Shown piece by piece: positions 6,892 through 17,581 of a stretch of 64,000 nt of DNA. The position numbers and the translations under genes were made by a program. The notes under the pieces are model-generated. The model did not search any database. It was not told the DNA's origin and saw only the letters and a list, made by a program, of their open reading frames with translations. Position 1 is the first letter of the stretch, and the number at the start of each line of letters is the position of its first letter. Origin of the DNA: Accumulibacter sp. (lineage in GTDB: Bacteria; Pseudomonadota; Gammaproteobacteria; Burkholderiales; Rhodocyclaceae); assembly GCF_029255285.1 (NCBI RefSeq), contig NZ_JAPUVI010000088.1, positions 20,429 to 84,428 on the forward strand. Reading direction: 5' to 3'.

Positions 6892-9414
6892 TCAGGGAGG
6901 CGCCTGGCCAGCCATGGCGGGAACCTCGCGCTTTTCCGTTTCCCGCCGATACCGCTCGAGGATGCGCGCCTGCTCGGCCTGCAGGCGATGCCAGGCCTGC
7001 GCCAGCAGAGGCGTTCGCGTCTGGCCGATGCGCTGCGGTGCCTCACGCGCCACTTCGTTCTGTGCCGCCACCCAGCGCCGTCCTGCCGGCGTCCGGAACA
7101 GTTTCAAGGCGGCGTCCATGTCGCGCTCGGCCAGTTTTTCCCGCCACAGGTCGCGGTACACCTCACGTAAGGACGCTTCGCTGTGCACGCTGGCGCACAG
7201 CCCTTCGGCGTAGCGCTCGTAGGCCGCGACCAGCTCGACCCAATGCGGCGAGTCCGGGCCGAGTCCGCCGAAGTAGTCGGGTTGCGACTTGATCAGTTGC
7301 CCTGGCGAAACCAGACTCATCTCGTGCAGGCATTGGCGGCCCAACTGCCGGGCCTGATCGGGAACGGCCAGCAGGCTGAGCAACTCGTCGTACTTGCCGC
7401 CGGCCATGGCCGGCGGCTTGGCCTGCGCCGCCGCCGGCTGGGCTGATGCGCTCTGCCGTGCCAGGGCAAAGGCCGCGAGCGGGTGCCGGATGGCTTCGCC
7501 AACGAAGAGGCGTGGATTCGATTCCGGGAAATCTTCTCGGATCTCGCGCGCGGCGATGGCCGGCCTCGCTCTTTCGAAGGCTTCGACGAACGAATAGGTC
7601 TGGCGCAACGCCTGGTCGAAATAGGCTTTGCCGAAATAGGTGAAATCGGCCTCGTTGCTGCAGCCGAAGGAGTTCCTGTCGGCTGCGGCCGCGGTGATCA
7701 CCAGCGTGTTGTCGTCCTGCAGGGCGTCGACGAAGCCGCCCGCATAGCAGGCCGAGATAACCACGACGCGGCGCTTGATCCCCGATTCGTCGAGCAGTTC
7801 GCGCAGGCGTCGGGGATCGAGGGTGTTGAAACGCATGGGCCAGAAATCGAGCACGAACTTGTGATCCGGCGAGCCGTGCGAGGTGAGGAAAAGGAACAGG
7901 ATGTCCTCGTCGGGATTCATGATCGCGCCGATCCGCCGCAGCGTCAGACCCAGGCTGGTGACACTGGCGATCGGCGATTCGGCGACGCTCTGCGGATTGT
8001 TGATCAGCAGCACCGAACGTCCCTCGGTGGCGAAGCGTTCGCGGAACAGCTCGGCCACCGAGCGAACTTCCTTCATGAAGACGTCCTGCCGGGAATAACC
8101 CGCCGCGCCGACGAAATACAGATCGGTGACCCCCGGCCGCCCTGGCTGGAGGGCGGCAAGTTTGCGTTCGAGCAGTCGTGGTTGCAGATAGAAAGTGTCT
8201 TCGGCGACCAGCGACAGATATTTCCGCTCGAAGTCGCCGCTCGCCTCCTCGTCGTGCGCCTCGATCCACAGCGAACGCTCGTGGTATACGACGCTTGGCG
8301 GCACACCGAGGAGCAATCCGGCCGCGGCGGCGATCGCCAGGCGGCGGCTGGCGTGCGGCCTGAGAAAACGGATCGCCGCACCGGCAAAGGCCAGAGCCAC
8401 CCACCATGGCGGCAGGTAATGAATGGCCGGGCGCCATTCCCTGGGCAGAAAATCGATCGCTTCACCGGTCGCGTGGAAAAGGAGCAGATAGAGCGCCTCG
8501 ACTGCCACCTGCACGGCGGCGAGCATGGTCAGCAGCGCCAGCGTCCGCCGCTGACGTCCGGCCAGGCAGGCGACACCCCAGGCGGCGACGAGCATCATCG
8601 GCACGTGGAACAAGGCGCCGGGCAATCCTTCCTCGGAAAACACTCCGCGCGAGCCGACACGCAGCAGCGCCTCGACGACCGGCAGGGCGACGCCGAGCGC
8701 CGTCAGGGCGATGAACTGCGACCACGACGCCGACGGACGGCGCGACGGCAAGGGAAGGAACACGGCCAGACGCAGCCCCAAGCGCAGATGCCGGAGGAAA
8801 GCGTGCCACGCGCCAGGCCTGCCGCTTGACCCGCCGCCGGCCACGGCCGGGTCGCGCGGCGCGTTGCTGGGCTTCTCGGTTGGCACCGGCGCGCTGGCGA
8901 TTCGTTCCCGCAGCCGCGCCAGGAAATCGGCCAACTCGGCAGGCGACGCGAAGGCGCTTTCCGGGACCGGGATGAAGCTGACCTCGTCGAGGTAGATCAG
9001 GACATGCCCACAGGCGGTTTCGAGCGAGCGGATCGCCGGCCAGGCAACGAAGCTCGTGCCGTCGGCGCTTGCCCAGTGCAGGCCGTCGTCCTTGGTTTCC
9101 AGGACACGTGGCCCGCGGACGAGACAGCTTCCTTCGGCGAGGCGGCGCAAGATGCCATTCTGAAAGCCTAGCTGCTGAACGCCAAGCAGAACGATCCCGC
9201 CAAGCAGCGCCGGAGCCAGCCACTTCCCATCGCCGCCGCTCAGCCAGGCTTCGCTGAGCAGCCAACCGATGGCCGCACAGACCAGTATCACGGTCACCTG
9301 ATGTGCTGCCCGCTGTGTCCATGACGATCGCTGGCGCATCAGGCGCTGCTGGTTGAATTTCAAGAGCGCCGCATACTGATCGGCGCCGAGTTGGTAGGCT
9401 AGGGTGGTCGGCAT
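6892..9414 (-). CDS. multi-domain membrane protein: YcxB-like region, C13 (legumain-type) peptidase, DUF2059-like tail
   Basis: I place the start at ATG 9414 (GAGGA ahead of it; first residues MPTTLAYQLGAD), giving 840 residues. Order of parts: (1) residues 1-170, two close membrane helices and a segment like YcxB proteins (LETKDDGLHWAS, then SLETACGHVLIYLD and ESAF); (2) about 240-420, a group of five hydrophobic helices; (3) about 440-650, a caspase-fold peptidase of family C13 with the catalytic His in LTSHGSPDHK (about 513) and Cys in ISACYAGG (about 555), the 42-residue spacing seen in legumain; (4) about 680-815, a helical region resembling DUF2059. The peptidase part probably faces the periplasm. 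It stands alone, convergent with the YihY gene. Domain calls are by eye; the DUF2059 assignment is the least certain. Confidence 0.85.
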   Translation of the reverse strand: MPTTLAYQLGADQYAALLKFNQQRLMRQRSSWTQRAAHQVTVILVCAAIGWLLSEAWLSGGDGKWLAPALLGGIVLLGVQQLGFQNGILRRLAEGSCLVRGPRVLETKDDGLHWASADGTSFVAWPAIRSLETACGHVLIYLDEVSFIPVPESAFASPAELADFLARLRERIASAPVPTEKPSNAPRDPAVAGGGSSGRPGAWHAFLRHLRLGLRLAVFLPLPSRRPSASWSQFIALTALGVALPVVEALLRVGSRGVFSEEGLPGALFHVPMMLVAAWGVACLAGRQRRTLALLTMLAAVQVAVEALYLLLFHATGEAIDFLPREWRPAIHYLPPWWVALAFAGAAIRFLRPHASRRLAIAAAAGLLLGVPPSVVYHERSLWIEAHDEEASGDFERKYLSLVAEDTFYLQPRLLERKLAALQPGRPGVTDLYFVGAAGYSRQDVFMKEVRSVAELFRERFATEGRSVLLINNPQSVAESPIASVTSLGLTLRRIGAIMNPDEDILFLFLTSHGSPDHKFVLDFWPMRFNTLDPRRLRELLDESGIKRRVVVISACYAGGFVDALQDDNTLVITAAAADRNSFGCSNEADFTYFGKAYFDQALRQTYSFVEAFERARPAIAAREIREDFPESNPRLFVGEAIRHPLAAFALARQSASAQPAAAQAKPPAMAGGKYDELLSLLAVPDQARQLGRQCLHEMSLVSPGQLIKSQPDYFGGLGPDSPHWVELVAAYERYAEGLCASVHSEASLREVYRDLWREKLAERDMDAALKLFRTPAGRRWVAAQNEVAREAPQRIGQTRTPLLAQAWHRLQAEQARILERYRRETEKREVPAMAGQAPP

Positions 9415-9634
9415 CCTCGTCCTCGCCGGCTTCTTGACAAATTTTCGCAGTGGCCGCCTCCGGAGCAAGCCGGTATCGCGGCGCCTGGCGCATGGTAGCA
9501 CGCCGGCAATTTCGTTCTTGGCCGCCGGCAGGGCGACGGCGATACGCCGGTCCAGCCGACGCAGGCAGGCGAGATCGGCAATGGGTCGATGAAACCCGGG
9601 CTGGCGGTGATGTCTACGGGAATCCCCGCCGTCC

Positions 9635-9868
9635 TCATCGAAAGATCACGGCGCCGTGACGGTCGCCCGCAGGCAGAGCCGAAGCAGTGAGCTCGACAAG
9701 CACGGCGCGGCCGGGCGAGATAACCGAGCAATTCCTGGCAAACGACCCGCTGAAGCAGGAAGCGCTCGATACCGGACGCGTCTGCTCGCGCCGCTCCAGG
9801 TTGGCGTCGATCTGCCCGGCCAATGCCGCAAGGTCCTCGCGCAGTTGGCGTAGGGAAGACTTTGCCAT
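9635..9868 (-). CDS. short ORF of doubtful reality
   Basis: A 77-codon frame that begins with MAKSSLRQLREDLAALAGQID, a credible amphipathic helix, after a good ribosome-binding site (AGAGGTGA, 5 bases before ATG). From about residue 30 the composition becomes unlike a protein (many Ser and Cys), whereas the +1 frame there reads a convincing leucine-rich helix (IERFLLQRVVCQELLGYLAR) before the original frame resumes with AVLVELTASALPAGD. This could be a frame-damaged gene. It lies 6 bases after the STAS-like tail and may have shared its transcript. The 220 bases between it and the peptidase start (9415-9634) show nothing I can name. Confidence 0.25.
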   Translation of the reverse strand: MAKSSLRQLREDLAALAGQIDANLERREQTRPVSSASCFSGSFARNCSVISPGRAVLVELTASALPAGDRHGAVIFR

Positions 9869-9874
9869 TCGCTA

Positions 9875-9991
9875 TCACCTCTTGCGATCCGGGACCTGAT
9901 CGATCACCGTGAACACGCTGAGCGTCTCCAGCAGTTGCGCCAACGGTCCCCGCGGTGGGACGCGAGGTATGCGCCCGTTGATGACGAACAA
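9875..9991 (-). pseudogene. possible C-terminal remnant of a STAS-domain (anti-sigma-antagonist-like) protein
   Basis: Downstream of the NO reductase gene, a frame with no good start reads LFVINGRIPRVPPRGPLAQ, then LLETLSVFTVIDQVPDRKR and a stop. The pattern strand-helix-(S/D)xFTxxD resembles the end of STAS domains, whose usual form is strand, helix, then a short VFxIxD strand. The rest of such a domain is absent: upstream the frame runs into the hairpin and the norB gene. If correct, it is a leftover of a gene deleted when norB or its terminator arrived. The match is a visual one and short, so the identity is weak. Confidence 0.28.
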
Positions 9992-9992
9992 C

Positions 9993-10015
9993 TCACCCGG
10001 CCGGCGGCCGGGTGA
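9993..10015 (-). terminator. perfect 10-bp-arm hairpin after the NO reductase gene
   Basis: TCACCCGGCC and its exact complement flank a 3-base loop, starting 39 bases after the norB stop codon. The position fits a transcription end for the minus-strand gene, but no uridine run follows the stem in either direction, so it may act with Rho, or only stabilise the 3' end of the message. Confidence 0.5.
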
Positions 10016-10053
10016 CGAGGCTTGGGCGGTTTCCGAGTGGCTGCGCGGACCGT

Positions 10054-12324
10054 TCAGGCAGGCTGGCGCTGCGATCGGCCAAACGCCGGTTTTGTCTTGT
10101 CTGCGCCAAGCAGCCGAAAGACGAACACGGCGAGAAACAGCGTACCGACGGCGAACAAGATGTCTCCCGGCACGCGCAACCAGACGAAGCTTTCCATCAT
10201 CGTGCTGTGTACGAATTCCGGCGAACGCGCGTACCAGACGCCGTGCGTGAGGCTTGCCCAGGCCTGGGCGATCCCTGCCGGAACCAGCGACAGGAAGACC
10301 ATCATCGCCAGGCCGATGTTCAGCGACCAGAAGGTCCAGGCGAGCAGCGTGTCGGACCACGCGGCGTGCGGGAACAGGCCGCGCAGGCAGAAGAGCATCA
10401 GTCCGATGCCGAGCATGCCGTAGACTCCGAACAGTGCGGCGTGGCCGTGGGCGGCGGTCATGTTCATGCCCTGCATGTAGTAGAGCGCGATCGGCGTGTT
10501 GATCGAGAAACCGAGCAGGCCGGCGCCCACCACGTTCCAGAAGCCGACGGCGATGAAGCAGAAGATGGGCCACTTGTAGGCAGCGACCCACTCTGCGGCC
10601 TTCGAGCGCTGGTAGTTCCGGTAGGCGTCGACGCCGAGCATGGCCAGCGGCACCACTTCGAGCGCCGAGAACATCGCGCCGATGGCGATCACCGAAGTCG
10701 GCGTGCCGGTGAAGTAGAGGTGGTGCAGCGTGCCGAGGATGCCGCCGAAGAGGAAGATGATCGTTTCGGCGATGATCGCGGTGTTCGCCGTTGCGGCGCG
10801 GACGAGGCCGAGGCGGGTGAACAGGAGGGCGATGACGGCCGTGGCGAACACCTCGAAAAAGCCTTCGACCCACAGGTGCACCAGCCACCAGCGCCAGTAC
10901 TCGATCATCGAATAGTGCGTATGCCGGCCCCAGGCCAGCGAGGTGGCGTAGAAGCCGCCGATGCACATCGCGGACAGAAAAACCATGGCGATCAGGCCGC
11001 GCGACTCGGACGGCTTCTTCAGTGCCGGCCACAGACTGCGCCCCAGCAGCGTGACCCAGACGAGCAGGCCGGCGAACAGCAGCAGTTGCCAGACGCGTCC
11101 CATGCTGGTGAATTCCAGCCCCTGGTTGCCGATCCAGAAGGCGTACTCGTTGCCCGGGTTGCGCAGGGTGCCGATCCAGCCGGTAACGGTGGAGCCGGCG
11201 ACGATGAAGAGCAGCGCGTAGAACAGCAGGTTGACGCCCAGCTTCTGATACCTCGGCTCATGGCCGGAAATGGCCGGCGCGATGTAGAGGCCGGTCGCCA
11301 GCCAAGCCGTGGCGATCCAGAGAACGGCGAACTGGGTGTGGATGGTGCGGCTGACGATGAAGGGCAGGATCTGGCCGACGGGAATGCCGAACAATGCCGT
11401 ACCTTCGACCGCGTAGTGCGCGGTGAGCACGCCCATGCCTACCTGCGCCAATATCAGCGCGACGACCACGAAGAAGTACTTGCCGGTGGCCCGCATCGAA
11501 GAGGTCGGCGTCAGGCTGAAGAGCGGATCGACCGGCGGCGGCACCGGGTCGCCGGCCTCATGGCGCGCCTGGTGGAAGGCCATGGCGGCGATGGCGCCGA
11601 TCATCAGGATGATGCTGGCGATCGACCAGATGCCGGTGCCTGCCGTCGGTGTGTTGCCGACCAGTGGCTCGTGCGGCCAGTTGCTGGTGTAGGAAAGGCC
11701 CGTCTCGCCCGGGCGGTCGGTCGCCGCCGACCACGCGCTCCAGAAGAAGAAAGCGGCCAGCGCCTCGCGGTCGGCCACTTCCTGCAGCGTCGCTGGCAGC
11801 ATGGCGTATTGCTCGCGTCGTCCTTGCAGCGACACCTCGTCGCCGAACAGGCCGACGTAGTGCCGGGCGACCTGTCTCACCGCTTCGGCGCGTTCGGCGG
11901 AAAGGGTGATGACGTTCGTCGCGGCGTCGTGCGTGTTGCGCCGCATTTCCGCTTTCAGCTGCGCGTCCAGCGCCGCCTGCTGGCCGGCCTGCAGATTGGC
12001 GTAGGCGGTGCCGTGAAGTTGCTGTGCCCGCAGTTCGCGCAGGGCGATGGCTTCACGGTGCAGCCAGTCGGCCGACCAGTCCGGTGCCAGGTAGGAACCG
12101 TGCCCCCAGACCGAGCCGAGCTGCTGGCCGCCGGCAGCGAGCCAGGCTTCTTGTCCACGCTGGATGCTGCCTTCGGAGAAGACGATATCGCCCGTGGCGC
12201 TGGCGACCTGCCTGGGGATCGGTGGTGCGCTGACGTAGATCTCGCTACCCACCCAGCCGAGTGCGGCGAAGGAGAGCACAAAGATCGCCGCCAACCAGGT
12301 CCATAGCTTGCGGGTGGCGTGCAT
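10054..12324 (-). CDS. norB: quinol-dependent nitric oxide reductase (qNOR)
   Basis: Reduces two NO to N2O with electrons taken straight from the quinol pool; inner membrane. The 756-residue single-chain form fuses a NorC-like N-terminal extension (first membrane helix about residues 8-27, then a long periplasmic part to about 215) to the 12-helix NorB core. Heme and non-heme iron ligands are visible: HTQFAVLW (about 331), the WWLVHLWVEGFFEV segment with His and Glu (about 481), the double His of GTLHHLYFTG (about 533) and HGHAALFGVYGM (about 628). There is no separate norC and no norQ/norD nearby, as expected for qNOR. Start at ATG 12324 with AAAGGA ahead. Regulation: an NsrR-type gene lies just upstream on the same strand, and two NsrR-like boxes cover the promoter. 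Confidence 0.95.
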   Translation of the reverse strand: MHATRKLWTWLAAIFVLSFAALGWVGSEIYVSAPPIPRQVASATGDIVFSEGSIQRGQEAWLAAGGQQLGSVWGHGSYLAPDWSADWLHREAIALRELRAQQLHGTAYANLQAGQQAALDAQLKAEMRRNTHDAATNVITLSAERAEAVRQVARHYVGLFGDEVSLQGRREQYAMLPATLQEVADREALAAFFFWSAWSAATDRPGETGLSYTSNWPHEPLVGNTPTAGTGIWSIASIILMIGAIAAMAFHQARHEAGDPVPPPVDPLFSLTPTSSMRATGKYFFVVVALILAQVGMGVLTAHYAVEGTALFGIPVGQILPFIVSRTIHTQFAVLWIATAWLATGLYIAPAISGHEPRYQKLGVNLLFYALLFIVAGSTVTGWIGTLRNPGNEYAFWIGNQGLEFTSMGRVWQLLLFAGLLVWVTLLGRSLWPALKKPSESRGLIAMVFLSAMCIGGFYATSLAWGRHTHYSMIEYWRWWLVHLWVEGFFEVFATAVIALLFTRLGLVRAATANTAIIAETIIFLFGGILGTLHHLYFTGTPTSVIAIGAMFSALEVVPLAMLGVDAYRNYQRSKAAEWVAAYKWPIFCFIAVGFWNVVGAGLLGFSINTPIALYYMQGMNMTAAHGHAALFGVYGMLGIGLMLFCLRGLFPHAAWSDTLLAWTFWSLNIGLAMMVFLSLVPAGIAQAWASLTHGVWYARSPEFVHSTMMESFVWLRVPGDILFAVGTLFLAVFVFRLLGADKTKPAFGRSQRQPA

Positions 12325-12396
12325 GTTGAATGTCCTTTCTCAGTAACAAGTGATTGACGGAGGCCGGGAGGGCCGGGTGAGCGCGATGGTTTGAAT

Positions 12397-12446
12397 AAGA
12401 TGCATATTATTTGACTCTTTTAAAAGATGCAACAAATATGAATCTT
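12397..12446 (-). promoter_or_regulatory. norB promoter with two NsrR-like operator boxes
   Basis: On the minus strand, TTGCAT (12427-12432) and TAATAT (12404-12409) are 17 bases apart and form a good sigma-70 promoter 72 bases or more ahead of the norB start. Two 23-base inverted repeats cover it: 12424-12446, with arms AAGATGCA and TGAATCTT, over the -35; and 12397-12419, with arms AAGATGCA and TGACTCTT, over the -10. Both have the spacing of the E. coli NsrR site (AAGATGC, 9 bases, GCATCTT). Arms match at 7 of 8 and 6 of 8 positions. NO-responsive repression by the adjacent nsrR product is the natural reading. Confidence 0.8.
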
Positions 12447-12489
12447 TTTTGGCGCTCGCTTGCCGCCCGGGCGCTCGGGTCGCAGTGAA

Positions 12490-12930
12490 TCAGGTGGCGA
12501 CGAGAGGAAAGAACTTGAGGACGCGGCGCTCGTGCTGGCCGACGAGATCGGCCAGCGTCATCTCGTCGAGGACCTCGAGGAAGGCGGCCAGCGCCCTGGT
12601 GAGCGCGACCTTGAGCTTGCAGTCGGGATCGAGGAGGCACTGGCAGCCCGAACCGAAGCATTCGACGAGATGCATGCTCGGCTCCATCTGTCGCACCACG
12701 GCGCCAACGACGATCTCGCCTGGCGACCTCGCCAGCCGCAGGCCGCCGCCCTTGCCGCGCAGCCCCTCGACGAAGCCCGCGCGAATCAGCGCATTGACGA
12801 CTTTCATCAGGTGATTGCGCGAGACGCCAAAACGCTCGGCAATCTCCTGAATGGTCACCAGGCGGTCCCGGCTGGTGCCGAGATAGATCAGCGCGCGGAG
12901 CGCGTAGTCGGTGTGCTGGGTGATGTACAT
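12490..12930 (-). CDS. nsrR: Rrf2-family NO-sensing repressor NsrR
   Basis: A 146-residue Rrf2 transcription factor. The start is ATG 12930 (MYITQHTDYALRALIYLG, the family's canonical opening); the frame continues upstream only because the repeat array there contains no stop. The winged helix covers residues 1-65 (IQEIAERFGVSRNHLMKVV, then GKGGGLRLA). Three cysteines for a [Fe-S] cluster are in place, C91, C96 and C104, with an extra one at C98; E. coli NsrR uses C91, C96 and C102. NO binding to the cluster releases the repressor from DNA. The target here is most likely norB, which follows on the same strand after 165 bases with its own promoter. Confidence 0.92.
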   Translation of the reverse strand: MYITQHTDYALRALIYLGTSRDRLVTIQEIAERFGVSRNHLMKVVNALIRAGFVEGLRGKGGGLRLARSPGEIVVGAVVRQMEPSMHLVECFGSGCQCLLDPDCKLKVALTRALAAFLEVLDEMTLADLVGQHERRVLKFFPLVAT

Positions 12931-13038
12931 GGCGACGAAGGACGGTGGCAGGCCGACATATCGTACACAGGCGTCGCCACCCTGGCCAGCGGCCAGGCCG
13001 CCAGGCCGCAAACTGCTCGACGAAGAAGCGACAGCGGG

Positions 13039-13269
13039 CTTTCCTGAACGCTCAGGAAGCTTCCCTGACGCGTCAGGGAACTTCACATAGGCGTCAGGGA
13101 CCTTCCCTGACGCGTCAGGATGCTTCCCTGAGGCATCAGGATGCTTCCCTGAAGCGTCAGGATGCCTCCCTGACGCCTCAGGCAGCTTCCCTGACGCCTC
13201 AGGCAGCTTCCCTGAAGCCTCAGGATACTTCCCCGAGGCATCGGGAAGCTTCCGCAGAGCGTCGCGAGC
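13039..13269. repeat. array of eleven 21-bp palindromic units upstream of nsrR
   Basis: Units begin at 13039, 13060, 13081 and so on every 21 bases to 13249. The typical unit is CTTCCCTGAnGCnTCAGGnn, an inverted repeat with arms CCTGA and TCAGG; the second (13060-13080) holds a perfect 20-base palindrome. The third and last units are degraded. The unit at 13228 has changed both arms together (CCCGA and TCGGG), so pairing is kept. Because 21 is a multiple of 3, all frames stay open across it and give meaningless heptapeptide repeats (PDASGKH on the minus strand). The array lies between the end of copD (13350) and nsrR (12930). The flanks 12931-13038 and 13270-13349 show no gene. Confidence 0.92.
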
Positions 13270-13349
13270 CTCGCCGCGCGCCATCCGAAGAGCGCTGATG
13301 CGGCCGCCGTCTCGCCTCGGAGGCGGCTAATCGAGGACCGGCCGGCCGT

Positions 13350-14276
13350 TCAGGGAAGCTTGGGAGCAAGGGTGCCAAGCCAGGCGACGCTGGCCAGCAC
13401 GAGGACGGCCAGCGTCGCCTCCGCGTACAAGCTGCGCCGCAGATTTGCCGCGGCCAGAGCACGATGCCCCGTGGCCAGAGAAGCCTCCAGGCTCGGGCCC
13501 AGCCGGAATCGGTTCGCCGCCGCCAAGCCGAGCATGCCTCCGAACAAAGCCAGTTTCCCGAGCAGCAGACGGCCATGGAGCGTCGTGAACAGCGGCTCGA
13601 GCGATGGCCCGGCGATCAGCCAATAGTTGATGAGGCCACTGGCGGCCAGCGTGACCACGATCAGCGTACCGGCTCGGGCGAAGCCGTTCGCTGTTCGGCT
13701 GAGCATCTCGAGCGAACCGTCGGCCTCGTCCGGCTTGCCGAGCGCCAGCATCAGGAAGGCGAGCAAGGCGCCGACCCAGGCGCCGGCGGCCCACAAGTGA
13801 GCGACGTGCGAAGCGAGTTGGAGGTATCCGCGCACGCCGTCACTCATTGCCCCGTGCCCGGCCCAGGCGAGCGTCGCCAGCGCCACGCCGCTCGATATCG
13901 CCAGCCAGACGAAGCGGGAGGTCGGATTCAGCTTCGACGCCGAAAGCAGCACGCAAATCATCAGCGCCAGGAGGCGAATAGACCAGGCAAGTCCCATGGG
14001 CGTGCCCGTGATGATCATCTCGAAGACGTGGATCGACAGCTCGCCATAGCTTTGCGCGCCGGACATCGTCTTGGCCAGGACCGCCATTCCCGCCAGCGAC
14101 AGCCCGCTGCCGATGGCGGCGGACGCGCCGACGAATAGCCGGTAGCGTCGCGCGATCATCGAGCCTCGCTCATCGCGGCCCAAGGCATGGACGGCGAAGA
14201 TGGCGACACCAAACGACGCCGCCAGGTCCAGATAGAGCGCCAGGCGCAGTGCGATCGTCAGCCCGTCGTCGGCCAT
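13350..14276 (-). CDS. copD: copper resistance protein CopD
   Basis: A 308-residue inner-membrane protein with about eight transmembrane helices, thought to take up copper delivered by periplasmic CopC. Family hallmarks are present: LALYLDLAASFGVAIF in the first helix, the HVAHLWAAGAWVGALLAF segment (about residues 155-175) and LFTTLHGRLLLGKLALF (about 230-246) with its conserved His. It starts 4 bases after copC ends, so the pair is translated together. It is the last gene of the copper cluster. Confidence 0.9.
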   Translation of the reverse strand: MADDGLTIALRLALYLDLAASFGVAIFAVHALGRDERGSMIARRYRLFVGASAAIGSGLSLAGMAVLAKTMSGAQSYGELSIHVFEMIITGTPMGLAWSIRLLALMICVLLSASKLNPTSRFVWLAISSGVALATLAWAGHGAMSDGVRGYLQLASHVAHLWAAGAWVGALLAFLMLALGKPDEADGSLEMLSRTANGFARAGTLIVVTLAASGLINYWLIAGPSLEPLFTTLHGRLLLGKLALFGGMLGLAAANRFRLGPSLEASLATGHRALAAANLRRSLYAEATLAVLVLASVAWLGTLAPKLP

Positions 14277-14280
14277 CGGC

Positions 14281-14667
14281 TCATTTCACCTGGAAAGTCA
14301 TGCTGCCGCTGACCGGATGCGTATCCGACGAGACGACACGGTATTCCACGCGGTAGAAGCCGGGCGCCAGCGCCTGCGCCGGCGTAACGACCAGGCTCTT
14401 GCCGTCGCTGGCGCCCGCCACGCTGGCACTGACCTTCATCGCGCCATGATTCGGCATCCCCGGCATGCCCGTCATGATTAGACTCGCGGCAGAGAACGGC
14501 AGCATGAGCTTTTCGGAAAACTTCAGCTCGATGACCGCCGGCGCGGCGACTTGCGATTTGTCGGCGGGTATCGACGAGACCAGCGAGGGATGCGCGAAAG
14601 CCAGGCTGGCGAACAGGCTGGCGGCGAGCGGCGCGATGAGTTTGCCGACGAGGTGTGAACGGGACAT
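14281..14667 (-). CDS. copC: periplasmic copper-binding protein CopC
   Basis: A 128-residue protein with a signal peptide ending LAFA, so the mature chain begins with His26 (HPSLVSSIPA), the usual first Cu(II) ligand of CopC. The beta-sandwich core (VIELKFSEKLMLPFS... YRVVSSDTHPVSGSMTFQV) has the second conserved His in SSDTHPVSG and a Met-rich loop (MTGMPGMPNHGAM, about residues 65-77) suited to Cu(I). It binds copper in the periplasm and hands it to CopD. Ribosome-binding site GAGGA lies before ATG 14667. The gap to the ATPase gene is 116 bases. Confidence 0.92.
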   Translation of the reverse strand: MSRSHLVGKLIAPLAASLFASLAFAHPSLVSSIPADKSQVAAPAVIELKFSEKLMLPFSAASLIMTGMPGMPNHGAMKVSASVAGASDGKSLVVTPAQALAPGFYRVEYRVVSSDTHPVSGSMTFQVK

Positions 14668-14783
14668 GAGGATTCCTCGCGAAGTGTGTGATCATGATAT
14701 GAAGAACAGTGCCCGCGCCAGCCTTCTGTTTCGTCGAGGATACAGAGCGGAACGGACGCCATGCCTTGCGACAGCAAACTCTT

Positions 14784-17278
<2,495 letters not shown>

Positions 17279-17282
<4 letters not shown>

Positions 17283-17545
17283 GGTGACTTCCGATCTTTG
17301 TCGTGGATCAGTGACGACGCTCCGAGGGAACGGGCTTGGCGCAGGCGGGGGAGGAGGCGCGGTGTCACACGCGCGTAGCGTTCGAATGCTTCGCCGAACC
17401 GCGCATGCATGGCGGCTTCCTCCGCCGACGCCAGCCGGCCATGCCTTACCCGCAGGAGCGGGAACATCGCCCGCGTCAGCCGGGCGTGGCGCGAACGCCA
17501 GAAGGGCGGTCGGGAGTCGGCGGTCGGCCCGTGTACGTGGCGCAT
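17279..17545 (-). pseudogene. 5'-truncated isoprenylcysteine-methyltransferase-like (ICMT/PEMT) gene remnant
   Basis: From about 17467 down to 17330 the frame reads [20 protein letters not shown] followed by [20 protein letters not shown], the C-terminal signature of ICMT/PEMT-type membrane methyltransferases (hydrophobic helix, RLA.xEE, FGE.Y..Y, P..PRL). The four membrane helices and SAM-binding part that should precede it are missing; the frame instead runs into unrelated sequence just after the DUF411 gene. Genes of this family are often found in heavy-metal clusters. The remnant is still open, and its stop overlaps the ATPase start, so it could survive as a translated leader for the pump. 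Confidence 0.5.
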
Positions 17546-17581
17546 GGCGTGGCTGCGGAATGGGGTGGGCGTCGTCGCCGG

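Noticed and set aside
9399-9878. A 159-codon minus-strand frame
   Set aside because: Mostly Pro/Arg/Cys-rich shadow; only the short leucine-rich middle looks coding and is treated as possible frame damage instead.
10012-12306. A 764-codon plus-strand frame opposite norB
   Set aside because: Antisense shadow of the NO reductase gene; no domain pattern of its own.
13039-13269. CRISPR array
   Set aside because: Units are contiguous with no unique spacers, and the repeat is too short; no cas genes nearby.
12931-13284. N-terminal extension of NsrR by 118 residues, and a 117-codon plus-strand frame, through the repeat array
   Set aside because: Both exist only because the 21-bp repeat has no stops; the Rrf2 family begins at MYITQHTDYALRA.
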